The notes under the pieces: model-generated | What the model was told of the DNA's origin: nothing | The model's input: only the letters and a program-made list of their open reading frames with translations | Database searches by the model: none | Position numbers and translations under genes: made by a program | Part shown: piece by piece, positions 33,650 to 45,639 of the stretch | How the letters are laid out: every line of letters starts with the position of its first letter | Numbering within the stretch: the stretch's first letter is position 1 | Source: Antilocapra americana | Taxonomy: Eukaryota; Chordata; Mammalia; Artiodactyla; Antilocapridae | Assembly (NCBI GenBank): GCA_007570785.1 | Contig: ML660201.1 | Coordinates: forward strand, 47,464,359-47,528,358 | Length of the DNA stretch: 64,000 nt | Reading direction: 5' to 3'

Positions 33650-34478
33650 CTAGGGTGAGAAGCATGAGGTTCCTCTCATCTGCCTGAAATCAGCCCCACC
33701 TGCTCACCAAGAGGAGCCAAGCCTGACAGGTAGCAGAGTAAATACTCTGTGAGATCTTGCCCTCTGTCCCTCTCAGAGGAGGGAATCTGTGTCTTGGTTC
33801 AGGTGGATCCAGCGGGTGGACCTAAGACAAGCCTTTGGTGGAAGGAGTTTGTTTGCCAGGAGATTCCAGAGAAAGCCAGCCAAAGTGTGGACAGGGAGAC
33901 AAGGCAGGACATGAGTCAGAAGAGGAGGCGTCAATGAAGAAGTCACTGATGGGGGTGGTTGGGGCTAAATCCCAGTGGGGACCTCACACAGGGATGTACA
34001 CATCTGTTGCGGGCCACCCCAAGAGTGAGGAAGAGGAGCTATGTTTCCACCAAGTCCCTCCAATGGTTGATTGAAGCTGCTACCAGCATACAAACTTCCT
34101 AGTGCTTCCAGTCTGCCCCAGAGCAAAGGGACATGGGGAGAGCTAGAGCTTGGGGAGTGGGCAGGACGTATACAGATTCTGAACACCCGAGGAAAGAGAG
34201 ATATGACCTCTGTGTCACTCTGTGCGTCTCACACAGTATTCAGCTCATCACCCCGATGAGCAGGATGCTTCTTTTTAATGAAAAGTTTTATATCATTGGA
34301 TTCCGTCACACAGACCCACCACTAAAATGTGGGAGCCATCTAGAAAGACAGTGATGTGTCTGCATGCCACAGCAAAGTCAGGAGGCGTGGACTTTCCAGA
34401 GTTAAGATTGTCATGGAGAAGAGGAATGTTCTGGGCAAGCTACACGCAGGCTTAACCTTGAGACTGAACTGCATCTCT
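33650..34478. repeat. Distal 3' duplication block, copy D
   Basis: This is a paralogue of 8250-9525 (aagcatgaggttcctctcatctgcctgaaatc, ctgctcaccaagaggagcc). Confidence 0.65.
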
Positions 34479-34745
34479 GTGAGTGTTTAACAAGGTGAGA
34501 AGCCTGACCCGTTGTGGACTGTCAGCCCCACCAGCACTGCACACACAGCAGGTCTCCTACTGGGTGCTGCAGGAGGAGGGCAGAGGCGGGTGAAGGGCTC
34601 GGGAGGGACCCGAGGATGGAGACGCTGTCCTGGAGCTCCTGGGGCTGCTGCCTCTCTCCCCGTGCCCTCCTGGAAGGAACAGGGGCCTCATGCTTCTCTG
34701 TGTTCACAGGAGTGATCTCACACACAGACACACACATACAAACAC
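34478..34745. repeat. 3'-flank duplication block with short CA tract
   Basis: This is a paralogue of 3225-3545, ending in cacacacagacacacacatac. Confidence 0.7.
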
Positions 34746-34822
34746 GCTCCTAAATGTCATGATAAGTTGGAAAAGGGAAGACAATTGAAATCGAAGGCTA
34801 TAGGAAGTTGTTTTCACAAGAT

Positions 34823-34828
34823 TTTATT
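34823..34828 (-). promoter_or_regulatory. Polyadenylation signal of Bac5
   Basis: AATAAA lies on the minus strand about 98 nt past the stop codon at 34926. Confidence 0.7.
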
Positions 34829-34925
34829 TTTTGGATGCTGATTCAGGGCAAAAGAAATCCCAAGAGGTCCTCTCTGAGCTTCTGATGCATGAGAAGCCCT
34901 TATCAGGGAGTTATCTGCCTATTGT

Positions 34926-36303
34926 TCACCGTCTACCAGGAAATGGTGGGCGGAACGGAGGGAAAGGCAGAGGACGGAACGGCGGAGGACGGAATGGTGG
35001 AGGACGGAAAGGCGGGCGGAACGGTGGGCGGACCGGTGGACGGAGGATTGGTGGGCGAAATCTGACACTCTGAAGCTGTGAGCCAATAAAAGCAGGTTTC
35101 TTGTGAGAACTGGGTGAGGGTCAGGATAAGACCCCTCCCTCTAGATCTGCCAGCCCAGCCCTAGTGGACTACAGGAAGCTTGGGGACCCAGGTCACCCTC
35201 TGGCTGTGACCTTCGGAGCCTATGGTTAAATCTTCATACCACAGACAGAGATGAAACTGAGGCCCACAGATGATAAGGGGCTTCCCAGGATCACAAACCC
35301 ATCCCAGCAAAGCAGGGCATGAAGATCAATACTGAGTCAGTCAGTGCCTCTGAAGCTTCTGCCCAGTCAGAGCCCCCTGCAGGCCTTGTGAAAATACAAA
35401 TGGCTGGACCTCGCCCCAGAGTCGGATTCAGTTGGTTTGAGTGGTGCTGAGAATCTGCCTTCCTGTCAGTTCCCGGGTGGGGACCCAATTAGAGAACCAC
35501 TGCTTTAAGGGATGCACAGCCAGGGCTGGAGACTGGGGCTCAGGGAGGGTGGGCATGGGTAAAGGGCCTTTCTCTGCCCTGGATGGGGCAGCGGGTCATT
35601 GGTCCAAAGGATGTTCCACATACTTACCCCCTCACCAGAAACCTCCCAGTTAAGAAGGGGCCACTCACCTCATTACAGTTTATATCAAATTGGTCATCTG
35701 ATGGGTCCAGGGTAACTGTCCCCACACACTGTTTCACCAGCTGGAAAGGGAGGTTCAAGGTCAAACTGGAACCCCTGTGGCCATAGCCTCCGAGCTTCCT
35801 CCCAGGAGTTGGAAATCTTCCCCAACCCCACTGTCCAACCCCTGGGAAGCATCTGCCATTCCCCTCCCCAACTCCCATCCTCACCCCATTCTCCTTGAAG
35901 TCACACTGCTCCGGGGGCTGCTGGCTGGTCCTGGGGCACACGGTCTCCTTCACCGTGAAGCTCACAGGCTTTCTGGCTCCTGGGTCTACCTCCTGGTCAT
36001 GGGTCAAAGTAGGGGAAACTGGGTTTGGGCTCATTCTTCTTCCTCTGATCTGTCTCCCTCCCCTCCACCTAGCTGGCCCCCTCTCCAGATCCCTTTAAAA
36101 CTCACATCACTGGGTGTAGGGTCTAACTCCAGGAGGCGGTAGAGATTCTCTTCTGATGACCGCTGGTTGAACAGACCCACAGCACGCAGCACGGCCTCCC
36201 TGTAGCTGAGGGCCTGGGCGCTGGCCGAGGGCAGCAGTAGTCCCAGCAGCAGTAGCCACAGTGACCACCGTCCCAGGGAGAGGCTGGCCCTCTGGGTCTC
36301 CAT
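34926..36303 (-). CDS. CATHL2: Bactenecin-5 (Bac5) cathelicidin precursor, diverged form
   Basis: The exons are 36303-36106 (66 codons), 35992-35885 (36), 35740-35669 (24) and 35075-34926 (49 plus TGA). All are phase 0 with introns of 113, 144 and 593 nt. The prodomain ends DPTPSD in exon 1, continues [16 protein letters not shown] in exon 2 and [14 protein letters not shown] in exon 3, close to bovine CATHL2 as I recall it. After LQSV the peptide has 45 coded residues. It starts [15 protein letters not shown], continues with RPP and RPPPF repeats, and ends RPPFPGRR, where Gly-Arg-Arg is an amidation signal. Bovine, ovine and caprine Bac5 begin RFRPPIRRPPIRPP, so Leu replaces Arg here and the middle is rearranged. 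Proline-rich Bac peptides act inside bacteria on ribosomes after uptake by SbmA (family knowledge). Confidence 0.93.
35372..35510 (+). repeat. MER5A-like relic in intron 3 of Bac5
   Basis: It follows the same pattern as in the paralogous introns (gccccctgcaggccttgtgaaaatac to gagaaccactgcttt). Confidence 0.55.
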
Positions 36304-36340
36304 GGTCCCTAGTCCTCATTCTCCCAGCCTGAGGGACACT

Positions 36341-36350
36341 CCTTTTATGC
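36341..36350 (-). promoter_or_regulatory. TATA box of Bac5
   Basis: GCATAAAAGG lies about 40 nt upstream of the start codon at 36303. The conserved proximal block runs to about 36750. Confidence 0.75.
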
Positions 36351-37117
36351 TCAGCCAGGGCCTGATGCAATCGCTCAACCAGGAGTCTTCCTGACCTCCC
36401 CAACCCTGCCCTCCTCCCAGCACATGAGAAGGACTTGCCTCAGCCCCTGCTGTGGCCTCACGGGACTGCTGGCCAGTGGGCAGGGAGGCCCCTGAGCAAG
36501 GTGAAGAAATGACTTCTCCCTCTCCTGACAGTGTTTTGGCCTCTCCTGGACCCCACGGGAAGTGTCACAGGCAGCCTTGCTCAAGAGGGTTGTGTCCTCC
36601 AGGAGAGGGAGGGGCCAGGCACTGTCTACATCCCCTTCGACTCTACACCATGGGCGCCTCGGGATTCAGAGTAAAGGAGTGTATTCACGTCTCAATCGCC
36701 AGCTCTTGGCCCTGTCTGGCACCTAGTAGGCACTCAGTTAACACCTGAAGAATGATAAGACCATCACCTCCTGCTGTAGACATACATCTCCAGCCCATCA
36801 CTAGGCAGATATCAATCCCACACCATCCTGTCCTCTGGGCTGAGACCTCAGCCAGTCAGGGCATGGCTCCCTTGGTGCCCTCTCCGAGGTTCATCACCAC
36901 TATTTTCTCAGTAAAAAAGTTCTCCTTCACAGCAAACCCCACCCCAAGACATGGCCTGTTCCATTGGTCCCTCATGAACCAAGGATGGGAAGGGCTATCT
37001 GCATTATGATCCCAATTCAGTGCCCTCTCTACACTCAAGGCCATTGCCGGCTGCCCAGTCCTCACTGGATCCGTATTCACATTGAAGCCATGTTTTCATC
37101 TCTACAGACTCCGGGGA

Positions 37118-37470
37118 CCCTCTGTCCTCCTGAACTCGCCCCTGACCAATTCTCCCCTGTCCCTGCCCTCCTGGGTCCCCTCCTCCTCCCTGGGAGCTCC
37201 TGCTGCCTCTCCCCCAAGGACTCCCAGGCTGCTTCCCTTCCCAGTCCTCACGCATTCCTGGAGAAGCCCTTCTCAAGATGCTAGTTCTCCTGAACATGCA
37301 TCACTGCTCTGTCTCTGGGTTCAAGACTCCCATGAACACCCTGGTTGTGCGCACTGGGCTGTTGGCTGGGTGCTGCTGCAGGATCCCTGAGCTGGAAGCC
37401 TGGGAGCCCCACCTGCTCCTTCTTCCTCCTGAGGACCCTCCCCTGACCTCCTACCACCCCTGCCCTGGAC
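37118..37470. repeat. Distal 5' duplication block, copy 4 of 5
   Basis: This is a paralogue of 1556-1930. A short internal segment around the ggaggcagggctggc motif is missing. Confidence 0.65.
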
Positions 37471-38099
37471 CTGCCCCCGTCTTCTGTCCTCTCAGCGAAG
37501 CTACAACCTCCACACTCCACCTTCCCTGATTTCCTGGCTCTCTCCTGACCACTGTCCACTCTCCACACCATTTTCTGGGAGTTCCAACACACCACCAGTT
37601 TGACCATTTCAAGTCCTGTCTTCAGCCGCCCACACTCCCCGCACCAGGCATCAGGGCCAAGGCTGTTGCTTTCCGTTTTCCTCACTCCCAGCCCCAAGGG
37701 CCTCAGGTGTCAGGCTGAGCCTTACATCTCAACCACTCAGGCCCCTCTGAGCCTCCTGCTTTCCTCCCATCTCTGCCTCTGATCCCTCTGTGTGCCCTGA
37801 CCTCCACCTTGGGATGCCTCCCCTGACCTCCAGCTTGACTCAGCATCTCCTCCTCTTCATCCACAGGACACCTCTTCTGATTGGACCTCAGTATCTCCCT
37901 GTCCAGTGCTCTGGCTGAGAAAGCAGGCTGGGGAGGCCAGTGCTAGGAGAGCACAGCTGGGAAAGATAATGAACCAAAATGATAAACGTGTCTAAAAGCG
38001 ATGAGGCAAAGTCTCTTCCATCTCTCCTTTGACCTGGTCATGTGACTGTGAGGCCTATAATATTTCCTGGATTCGGTTGCCTCATGGAACTCTTGGGGA

Positions 38100-38640
38100 G
38101 TTGGTGAAAGCCCCTCAGCTGGGTTGGAGTGTGCTGCTTACACATCAACCTTGGAGAAGGAAGGAGAGGTAGGCTTCCGTGCAACCTGGTTTCACAGTCC
38201 AGGTATTGCCCCAGTGGCCTCTTGGTCAAACTGTATCCTTTTTCCAACTCAGCAGAGGAAAAGGAATGTCTACAGTAGAAATAATTGGCAATACACATGG
38301 TTACTGGCTATTAGGTAAGCTGAAACCCTCCCTATGCTTTTCTGCCTCTGGGTTTGGGCATTTGCTCACACGTCAAACTGAATTTCCCTCCCTCATCCTC
38401 CCTGGGTCCCTTGGAGGGTCCCCTTCTGGGTCCTCAGGCTACACCTCCTGTGTTGGTGATGAACCTTCCCTTCCTCCAGCAACCAGCTTTCTTGTTCAGT
38501 GTGCACAGCCATTCAGAGCTGAGGTCTTCTCAGGAAAGACACCACACCCCTGTCCCCAGGCAGGTTGTCCCCGACTCCACATCTGGTCCTTGAGAAATCC
38601 TCATGCACCCTTCCCCCCAACTCACTCAGGAATGAGCCGG
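38100..38640. repeat. Upstream duplication block
   Basis: This is a paralogue of 2540-3110 and 6690-7290 (ccttggagaaggaaggagaggt, caatacacatggttactggctattagg). Confidence 0.6.
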
Positions 38641-39109
38641 GATCCTGCATGGCCCCTTCCTTTGTTCCTCTAACCCTTTCTTCCTGTCCAGACCCTCCAT
38701 GGGAAAGAGAACTGAACCCCAGGCTGCCGTGCCCCCGACTGTGAGGACACCCACCAGCTCTCTGACCAAGCCATCTGGAGCCGAACTTCTGGGAGGATGG
38801 AGTAAGAGAAGGCACTTCACACCCCTCCACCCACGATGGTACTTCCAGGTCCCTGGTACTTGGGTGATTCCTTTCTACATCTTTGTTCAATCCATTTGCA
38901 CACAGATGTACTGGGGAGGCAGAAACCGCCCCTTCAGATGCTCCAGTCAGGTCCACTTTGTAAAGTGACTAGAGCAGGGACCAACTCCTGAACAAAAGGA
39001 CAGACTGCTGATCAGAACACAATTTCCCCAGCCCCACCACTCACATAAGCCCGATAGACCTAGGTGGCACCTACATTTCTTATTTCCAAAAAGAATTTTG
39101 TAGATTTTA

Positions 39110-40208
39110 TTTTTTTTTTACGTTAAGTGTTTTTTTATTTCCTAATGCAGTAGAAAACTTACATGAAACCAGTTTTTAGAACTGTATGAAAACAGTTAAC
39201 TGGGACTATGATATAGCAAACAATCAAACCCAACAGCAAGCATAACTAAGAAAGACTCCACTTATTTGTCCAAGCAGCTGATGTCAGAGCCCGTTGTTTC
39301 CTGTGAGCTAGCTGTTTCTCCCAATGCCCTAGTGGGTTATATCTCCATCCATTTTTCTCATTCTTTACCCGACTTTCTACTACAGAGAAAAGTCACAGTG
39401 GGTCAGCCCTGAAGAGAGCGTCCCTGCTGATTCACTGTAGCTTTATCTGATCATTAGCCAAACAAGGGGACTTCTTTCTTGCCATAAGCTGCTGGAGGTT
39501 CAGATGGGCTGGACTTTACACAATGGCTTCATTCCTGAAACAAACAAATATTCCAGCTGGGCACTCAGGGATGTAGAAACAGTGTCTCTCTTGGCTGACT
39601 CAGGATGGGGAGCTATTGTCGCTGGGGATGGGGAAGATGGCAATCAGGGGAGGCCTCAGGGAGCAGAAACAGGACCTAAGGTAGCTCGGGATCTCAGTAG
39701 GGTTGTCAGGACCTTCCTAAGTCCTTGGATGGGCTACCCACTGGGTGTGGGCTTCTCCTGGACTCACCCCTGCTATCTTTCTTTCTTTCTTTTTTTTAAT
39801 ATTTATTTATTTTTGGCTGCACTGGGTCTTCATTGCTGTGTGGCCTTTTCTCTAGTTGTGGGGAGCAGGGGCTGCTCTTGGTTGTGCTGTGTGGGCTTCT
39901 CATTGTGCTGGCTTCTCTCGTTGTAGGCTGCACGTGTGTGACACATGGGCTTCCTTGCCCTGTGGCATGTGGGATCTTCGTGGACCAGGGATCAGACCTG
40001 TGTCTCTGGCCTTGGCAGGTGTATTCTTTTTTTTTTTTTTTTAATTTTCTTTACTTTACTGTGTTGGTTTTGCCATACATTGACATAAATCCGCCATGGG
40101 TATACATATGTTCCCCCTCCAGAACCCCCCTCCCTCCTCCCTCCTGATTCCCTCCCCCTGGGTCATCCTGGTGCCCCAGCCCCGAGCATCAACCCTGGGG
40201 TGGCGATT
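39110..40208 (-). mobile_element. Composite retro-insertion: truncated L1 plus transduced 3' sequence
   Basis: Read on the minus strand, the element begins with a short 5'-truncated L1 3' UTR (about 40208-40043). An A-run follows (40042-40029), then the body of a CHR SINE lacking its head (about 40028-39786), and then about 650 nt of unrelated sequence. It ends with AATAAA (39139-39134) and a terminal A-run (39119-39110). The 7-bp gatttta flanks the whole at 39103-39109 and 40209-40215. Paralogues at about 19905 and 29247 show an uninterrupted gagatttTaaaa-like site. This is the structure expected of L1-mediated 3' transduction. Confidence 0.7.
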
Positions 40209-40335
40209 GATTTTAAAGGCACCTTTCTGGCCTCTGATTACCAGCTGAGAACCACTGATCATGTCTCCAGCAACAACAAAAAAAAACTGCCTCTCTAGGT
40301 GTTTCTTTCCTATCTGAAATTACCTTCGTGATCAA

Positions 40336-40546
40336 AGTGAAGTGAAAGTAGCTCAGTCGTGTCCAATTCTTTGTGATCCCATGGACTGTAGTCTACCAGG
40401 CTCCTCTGTCTGTGGAATTCTCCAGGCAAGAATACTGGAGTGGTTTGCATTCCCTTCTCCAGAGGATCTTCCCAACCCATGGATTGAACCCGAGCCTTCC
40501 ACATTTCAGGCAGATTCTTTACTGTCTGAGCCACCAGGGAAGCCCC
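40336..40546 (-). repeat. Bov-tA SINE
   Basis: Minus orientation (plus strand agctcagtcgtgtccaattc to gagccaccagggaagcccc). Confidence 0.8.
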
Positions 40547-40579
40547 ATCTTGATTAAACCAACAGACAAAAGAAGGGCC

Positions 40580-41300
40580 TAGGAAGCTAGGATTGCAGGT
40601 AGGTGATGGGGGTGGAGACTGGAAGGGCTGATGGGTGGCAGGAACCATGGTGGGTAGAGCTGGGCTGGTGGGAGCCATGCTCTGATGGTAAAGTCCAAGC
40701 TATGAGCAGGACTTAAGTGAGATCCCCCCTGCTATCCCTGAAACAGATGACCCTCTCCATTCTCCTGGGAGATCCTGCCTCATTGAAAGTTTTCTTCCAA
40801 GCAATTTGCTAGTGGCAGCAGCACTGACTGAGGACCCCAGGGCCCATCTGGTCACCAAAGCAACATCCCTAACACTGATCCTTAGGGTGGTCATGGTAAC
40901 AGCACTGGGAGGGGAGCCTGGGGCCCCTTGTGTCCTGCCTCCACTTCACAGCCTCCCACAGCCGTGTTGTCTACGGAGTCTGGAGACGTAAGTCCAAGAA
41001 TGTGACCTGGGTGTGTGGTCCTGCAGGGTACCAGGGTCTCCCACGCATCCACCCACTCTGAGCTCACAGAACTCTTGTCAAGAGGCAGGGCACGGCTCAC
41101 CACCAGTCTCATCAGGCCAGGGAGGAAATTGAGGCCCTGGGTGGGGTGGGGTGGGGTGTGGCCTTGGGAGGGAGGTCTTGGCCAAGTCAGGGCGGATGGC
41201 GGCACCCAGAGCTCTGGTTCCTGTGTGAGTTTCCTGGGGCCCACTGGGGCCTCCCTCTCTCTAAAACTAGCTCCCTGGTTCCCTGTATGACCCCAGCAAT
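40580..41300. repeat. Upstream block shared by three units, copy 3
   Basis: This is a paralogue of 20035-21300 and 29330-30130. Confidence 0.6.
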
Positions 41301-41924
41301 AACCATCCTGACCTGCCCTGCCTCTCTCCTGCAGCCCAGTGCTTTGAAGTCTCAGTTCAAAACCTGAGCATCAATTCAAAAGCATTTTGTGCAGGGAAAG
41401 GCTGGTGAGGGACCCTTTCTGACTTGTGTTGCCACTCTCTTCCTTCCCTTCCTGGGCTCTCCCCTGCCCTCTGACTGCTCGAGGCTGGGGGCAAGGACTC
41501 AGGGATTTTCTAGGCAAGTTCACAGGGAAGTAAGTTTTCTCAGAATGACTTCCACAGACTCCTTCATGTGTGGTGGGAGGTGTGGAGTCACCACAGGCCA
41601 GAACCAGCTATACAGCTAGCAAATTGAAATTGCAAGATCACAGATCCAAAAGGTATACAGAATTTCAAGACCTCAAGGATATATAGAGCATTAAACCAAG
41701 TACCCAGCCCTCCTGAGCATAGGGGCCTGTGTGACCTCCCTGGTGATACACCCATGACGCTGGCCCTGTCCCCAGCCCCCAAAACACAGTCATGGCAAGA
41801 AGGACGCCAAATACCTGCTTCTGGAGTTCCTCAGATAGTAGAGGTTTTAATTCCCTGGGAAATACAACAGGCACTTATCATTTTTATTTACTGGTTCTCT
41901 AAAGTCTTCTCTAAAAAGTCAAGA

Positions 41925-42270
41925 AGGGGACTTCCCCTGGAGTCCAGTAGTTAGGAATCTGCTTGCCAATGCAGGAGACATCAGTTCAATGCCTGGTCGG
42001 GGACGATTCCATATGCCAAGGCGCAATTAAGCCCATGCAACCCAGCTACTGCGTCTGTGCTCTAGAGCCCAGGAGCCAAAACAACTGCAGCCCCGGTGCC
42101 CTAGAGCCTGTGATCCACAGCAAGAGAAACGATTCCATGCACCACAGCTAGACAGGACCCCCTATTTGCCACACCTAGAGAAGGCCAGCACACAGCAACA
42201 AAGACCCAGTGCAGCCGAAAGCAAAAAGAAGAATCTCTTCCTGTGTAAAGTACATAAAGTGATTTCTGTT
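41925..42270 (+). repeat. CHR-type SINE
   Basis: Plus strand, from gacttcccctggagtccagtag to cagccgaaagcaaaaagaag. Confidence 0.7.
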
Positions 42271-42664
42271 AAAAAAAAAAGAGTGAGAGAGAGAGAGAGT
42301 GAGAAAGAAATAAAGTACCGCTCTGAACACACAAATACAGAAGGAGAGCGGGGCCTTTGCAACTCCCATTGTCCAGAAGGGCAACCAGGCCCCAGGAGAA
42401 CAAGAGAGAGGGGAGCTTAGCAAGGCCAAGGGGTGCACGTGGCAAGCCTATGGCTGCACTCTCAGATCAGTGCTCTTTCCACTCTCCACAGCATCTCCAG
42501 CCGTCCAACCCTGGGGGCATCTGGAGCTCGTGACTTGGCCCCTGTCTTCCTGTCCAGCCCAGCACCCCCCACCCCACCAGCCTGCACCAGCCCAGGAGGT
42601 CCTACACCACAAGCTGCTTCCTGGGCTGGGACAGCCTCCCCTCCTGCCCATTGGCACAACCCAC

Positions 42665-42930
42665 ACATCCACCTTTAACTTAGCTGATCCATCCTTGAAG
42701 GGCTAGGTGTTTTCAGGACCCTGGTGGACCAAAACCCCCCAAGGAGCACTGACACAGACCCCATGTCTGAGAGAGCCCCAGCTAGAATGTGACCAGCCAT
42801 GTTTCCCTCTAGATGTTTCCCTCCAAATGCCCCATTTTCCCATTTTCGGGGAAAGAGCCATTTTGTTGAGATTTCCATTTTTCACCCTTCCCGTGATAGG
42901 GGTGTTGCTCTTGCGTCTCTGAACATCCAC
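42665..42930. repeat. Intergenic duplication, copy 2
   Basis: This is a paralogue of 32670-32930. Confidence 0.8.
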
Positions 42931-43261
42931 TGATGCCAGTAACAAGCGGGTGATGCCTCTTGAATGGGCCGCAGTGTCAGGCTTGTACTGTGTCCGTGTC
43001 CACAGGAGGACCGTCGCCTGCTGTCGGCCTCCTTCTGCCCTGGGCTCCAGGCTGTGTAGTTCTCAGTCCCCCACACGTATCACTGGAAAGGCTCCTAGGA
43101 CAGATTGGCCTGAGTCTGTCGCGGGTGGCAGTCTACAACCCGCGAGTTGCTTTCTTGGAGCTCTTCTGCATCCCCAGCTCTCTAGCTGATGTGCAGTGAG
43201 CTCCTTCCTCGTCCCCACTTTGTCTTCTAAACTGCTTTACAGCCACCATGTGGCCGAGCTT

Positions 43262-43396
43262 GGGAAGAGCCCCTGGAGAAAGAAATGGCAACTCACTCCA
43301 GCATTCTAGCCTGGAGAATCTCGTGGACAGAGGAGCCTGGCAGGCTACAGTCCATGGGGTCGCAAAGAGTCAGGCAAGACTGAAGCAGCCTGGCAC
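43262..43396 (+). repeat. Bov-tA SINE fragment
   Basis: Only the tail half is present, from ccctggagaaagaaatggcaac to ggcaagactgaagc. Confidence 0.7.
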
Positions 43397-43504
43397 ACAT
43401 GTGGCCGAGCCAACCAGGAGAGCCTGGAGGGCTCCCACTGGGCATTTGTACCAATGTCACTGTCCTAACTGGGCTTTCCCCAAAGTCAGCACCCCTCACA
43501 GTAA

Positions 43505-43735
43505 GGGTTATATAATATATTAACTGGCGGATAATTACTTTACAATATTGCGGTGGGTTTTGCCAGACATCAGTATGAATCGGCCATAGGTATACACGTG
43601 TCCCCTGCATCCTGAGCCTCCCCTCCCACCTCCATCCCCACCCTACCCCTCCAGGTTGTCACAGAGCACTGACTTTGGGTGCCCTGCATCATACATTTTT
43701 ATTAACTGCATTCTAGTTGGATTAAGCCACTATTT
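43505..43735 (-). mobile_element. Old L1 3'-UTR fragment
   Basis: On the plus strand, gcggtgggttttgccagacatcagtatgaatcggcc is the complement of the bovine-type L1 3' UTR, in a diverged form. Confidence 0.6.
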
Positions 43736-43737
43736 TC

Positions 43738-43855
43738 TCTTTTTTTTTTTTTCCACACGGAATGGCTGCAAAACTTCCCTAACCTAGGATCAAACCAGTG
43801 CCCACTGCATTTGAAGGGCAGAGTGTTAACTATTGTACCATCAGGGAACTCCTGA
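43738..43855 (-). repeat. CHR-type SINE fragment
   Basis: A T-run is followed by gatcaaaccagtgcccactgc and gtaccatcagggaactcc, a decayed SINE head in minus orientation. Confidence 0.55.
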
Positions 43856-44065
43856 AAGGGCACCTTTGTGCCCTGAAAAAGACATCTTATAGTACCAACT
43901 CAGCCTAAATAGGAGACATCAGGGATGTCATCAGGACCACGTGGGGCGACAGCCCCATGGACGGTGGCTTTGTTTACTGCAAAGAGAAAAAGGGACCTCA
44001 GCTTTTAAAGGGCATTTCATGTTCAGCACAGGGGTAGTCCTGGTACCAGGAGCATCATGGTCTTT

Positions 44066-44275
44066 ATGTTATCAGCTCAGTTCAGTCGCTCAGTCGTGTC
44101 CGACTCTTTGCAACCCCATAGACTGCAGCACACCAGGCTTCCCTGTTCATCACTGACTCCCAGAACCTGCTCAAACTCATGTCCATCAAGTAGGTGACGC
44201 CATCCAACCATCTCATCGTCTGTCACCCCCTTTTCCTTCTGCCTTCAATCCCCTTCTCTTCCTGCCTTCACTTTA
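44066..44275 (-). repeat. BovB 3'-end fragment
   Basis: The sequence cagctcagttcagtcgctcag through gccatccaaccatctcatcg matches the BovB 3' end, as at 13380-13530. Confidence 0.75.
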
Positions 44276-44669
44276 TAAAAGGGAGCAATTTCACTCTGAT
44301 GCTTGAGGGATTCAGTTTTGCGGAATGGTTTCAATGGTTTCGAGAAACTTCACTCAGCGAAAAAGCCTCTGGGTATTGTTATTGTTTAGTCATGCCTCCA
44401 CTATTGATAATACAGAAGGCAGAGCCATTAGATGGAAACCTTTGGCTTCCCAACCAACAAACAATAATTACACATGAAAACACTAGACAATGTTGTCAGT
44501 ATATTGTGGCAAGTCCCTTCCACTGTATGTTGATATGTTATTGAATACAGATGCATTGATGACAGATGAACTCTGTCTGTAAACCCTACCACAATCACAT
44601 AAAAGTATTTTAAACAAAAGTACAAATAGTAGGCTGAAAGTGTACATAAAACAGAATCATAAAAAAAAA

Positions 44670-44800
44670 TCCAAAGGGGAACTCTCTGGCCGCCAAGTGG
44701 TTAGGACTTGGTGCTCTCAATACCAGGGCCTCAGGTTCAATCCTTGTTGGGGGAACTAAGATCCTGAAAGCCATGATCTTAAAAAAAAAAATCTAAAGTA
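44670..44800 (+). repeat. CHR-type SINE fragment
   Basis: Plus strand, from actctctggccgccaagtgg to an A-run at 44780-44789. Confidence 0.55.
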
Positions 44801-45639
44801 GACAGAAAAGGAAGGGAGAATAAGGTACCAACTGAATGAATAAAAGAGCTTTGAGATATAAGATTAAACTCCAGATTAAAACTGTTAATGATTACGTAAC
44901 ACAAGTGGTTTTCCGCGTCTCACATGCAAACTGACCAGCACCCACATCCCACCCTTTCTATCGCTGAGTCTCTATATTTCTGTCCTAGTAACCCTAGGGC
45001 CAGGTACCAACAAATTGGGGAGCCCCCACACCCACCCCAGCCCACTGAAATTACTCAAGCTAATCCATCCTCAACTTGGTCCGCCTCACGCTCCTGCCTC
45101 GCCCATTCCTTCCCTGAGAACATCACACGGGCTGTGACTGTCCCCTCCTGTGGGCCAGCACGACCCGCTCCTCCTCCCCCGGGGACTGTGAGTCACAGAC
45201 TCGCTGTGCGCCAGCGATGGGCTCCCCGTCTGGTGACTGGGCCACAGGTGAATAAAGCCCAAACACTGGGGACATAGAAAATGCTGGGAGAGAGACACAG
45301 GGAGAGGGGAAGCGAGAAGGAGGGAAAGAGAAAGAGAGAAACAAACACTTGAGGCAAAATGTAGGTGATCCTGGAAATAGAGGATTTGAAAGTTTATGCA
45401 CCATTTTTGCATGCCTGCCTTGAGCACGGAACCGAGCGTTACTTCTAATCCTACCACGCCAGCCACTGTGCTTTTTCATAAGCAAGTTTCTCCCCAGAAC
45501 ACCTTTTTTCCCTCCTGCTGGGCTTAGGTCCCCTCCGTTGCAGAACTGACAAATGAAGCTTGTCATGGACAGATGCTCAGTGCCGTTGGTGAACTGTTGT
45601 CTTCTCAGGGTAAGAGGTCAAAAGGTCAAGCAGCAGACT

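Noticed and set aside
34831..35073. Plus-strand Gly/Arg/Asn-rich frame with repeated RNGG motifs
   Set aside because: It is the exact antisense of the Bac5 Pro/Arg peptide exon; the repeats come from the CCN/CGN codons of the real gene.
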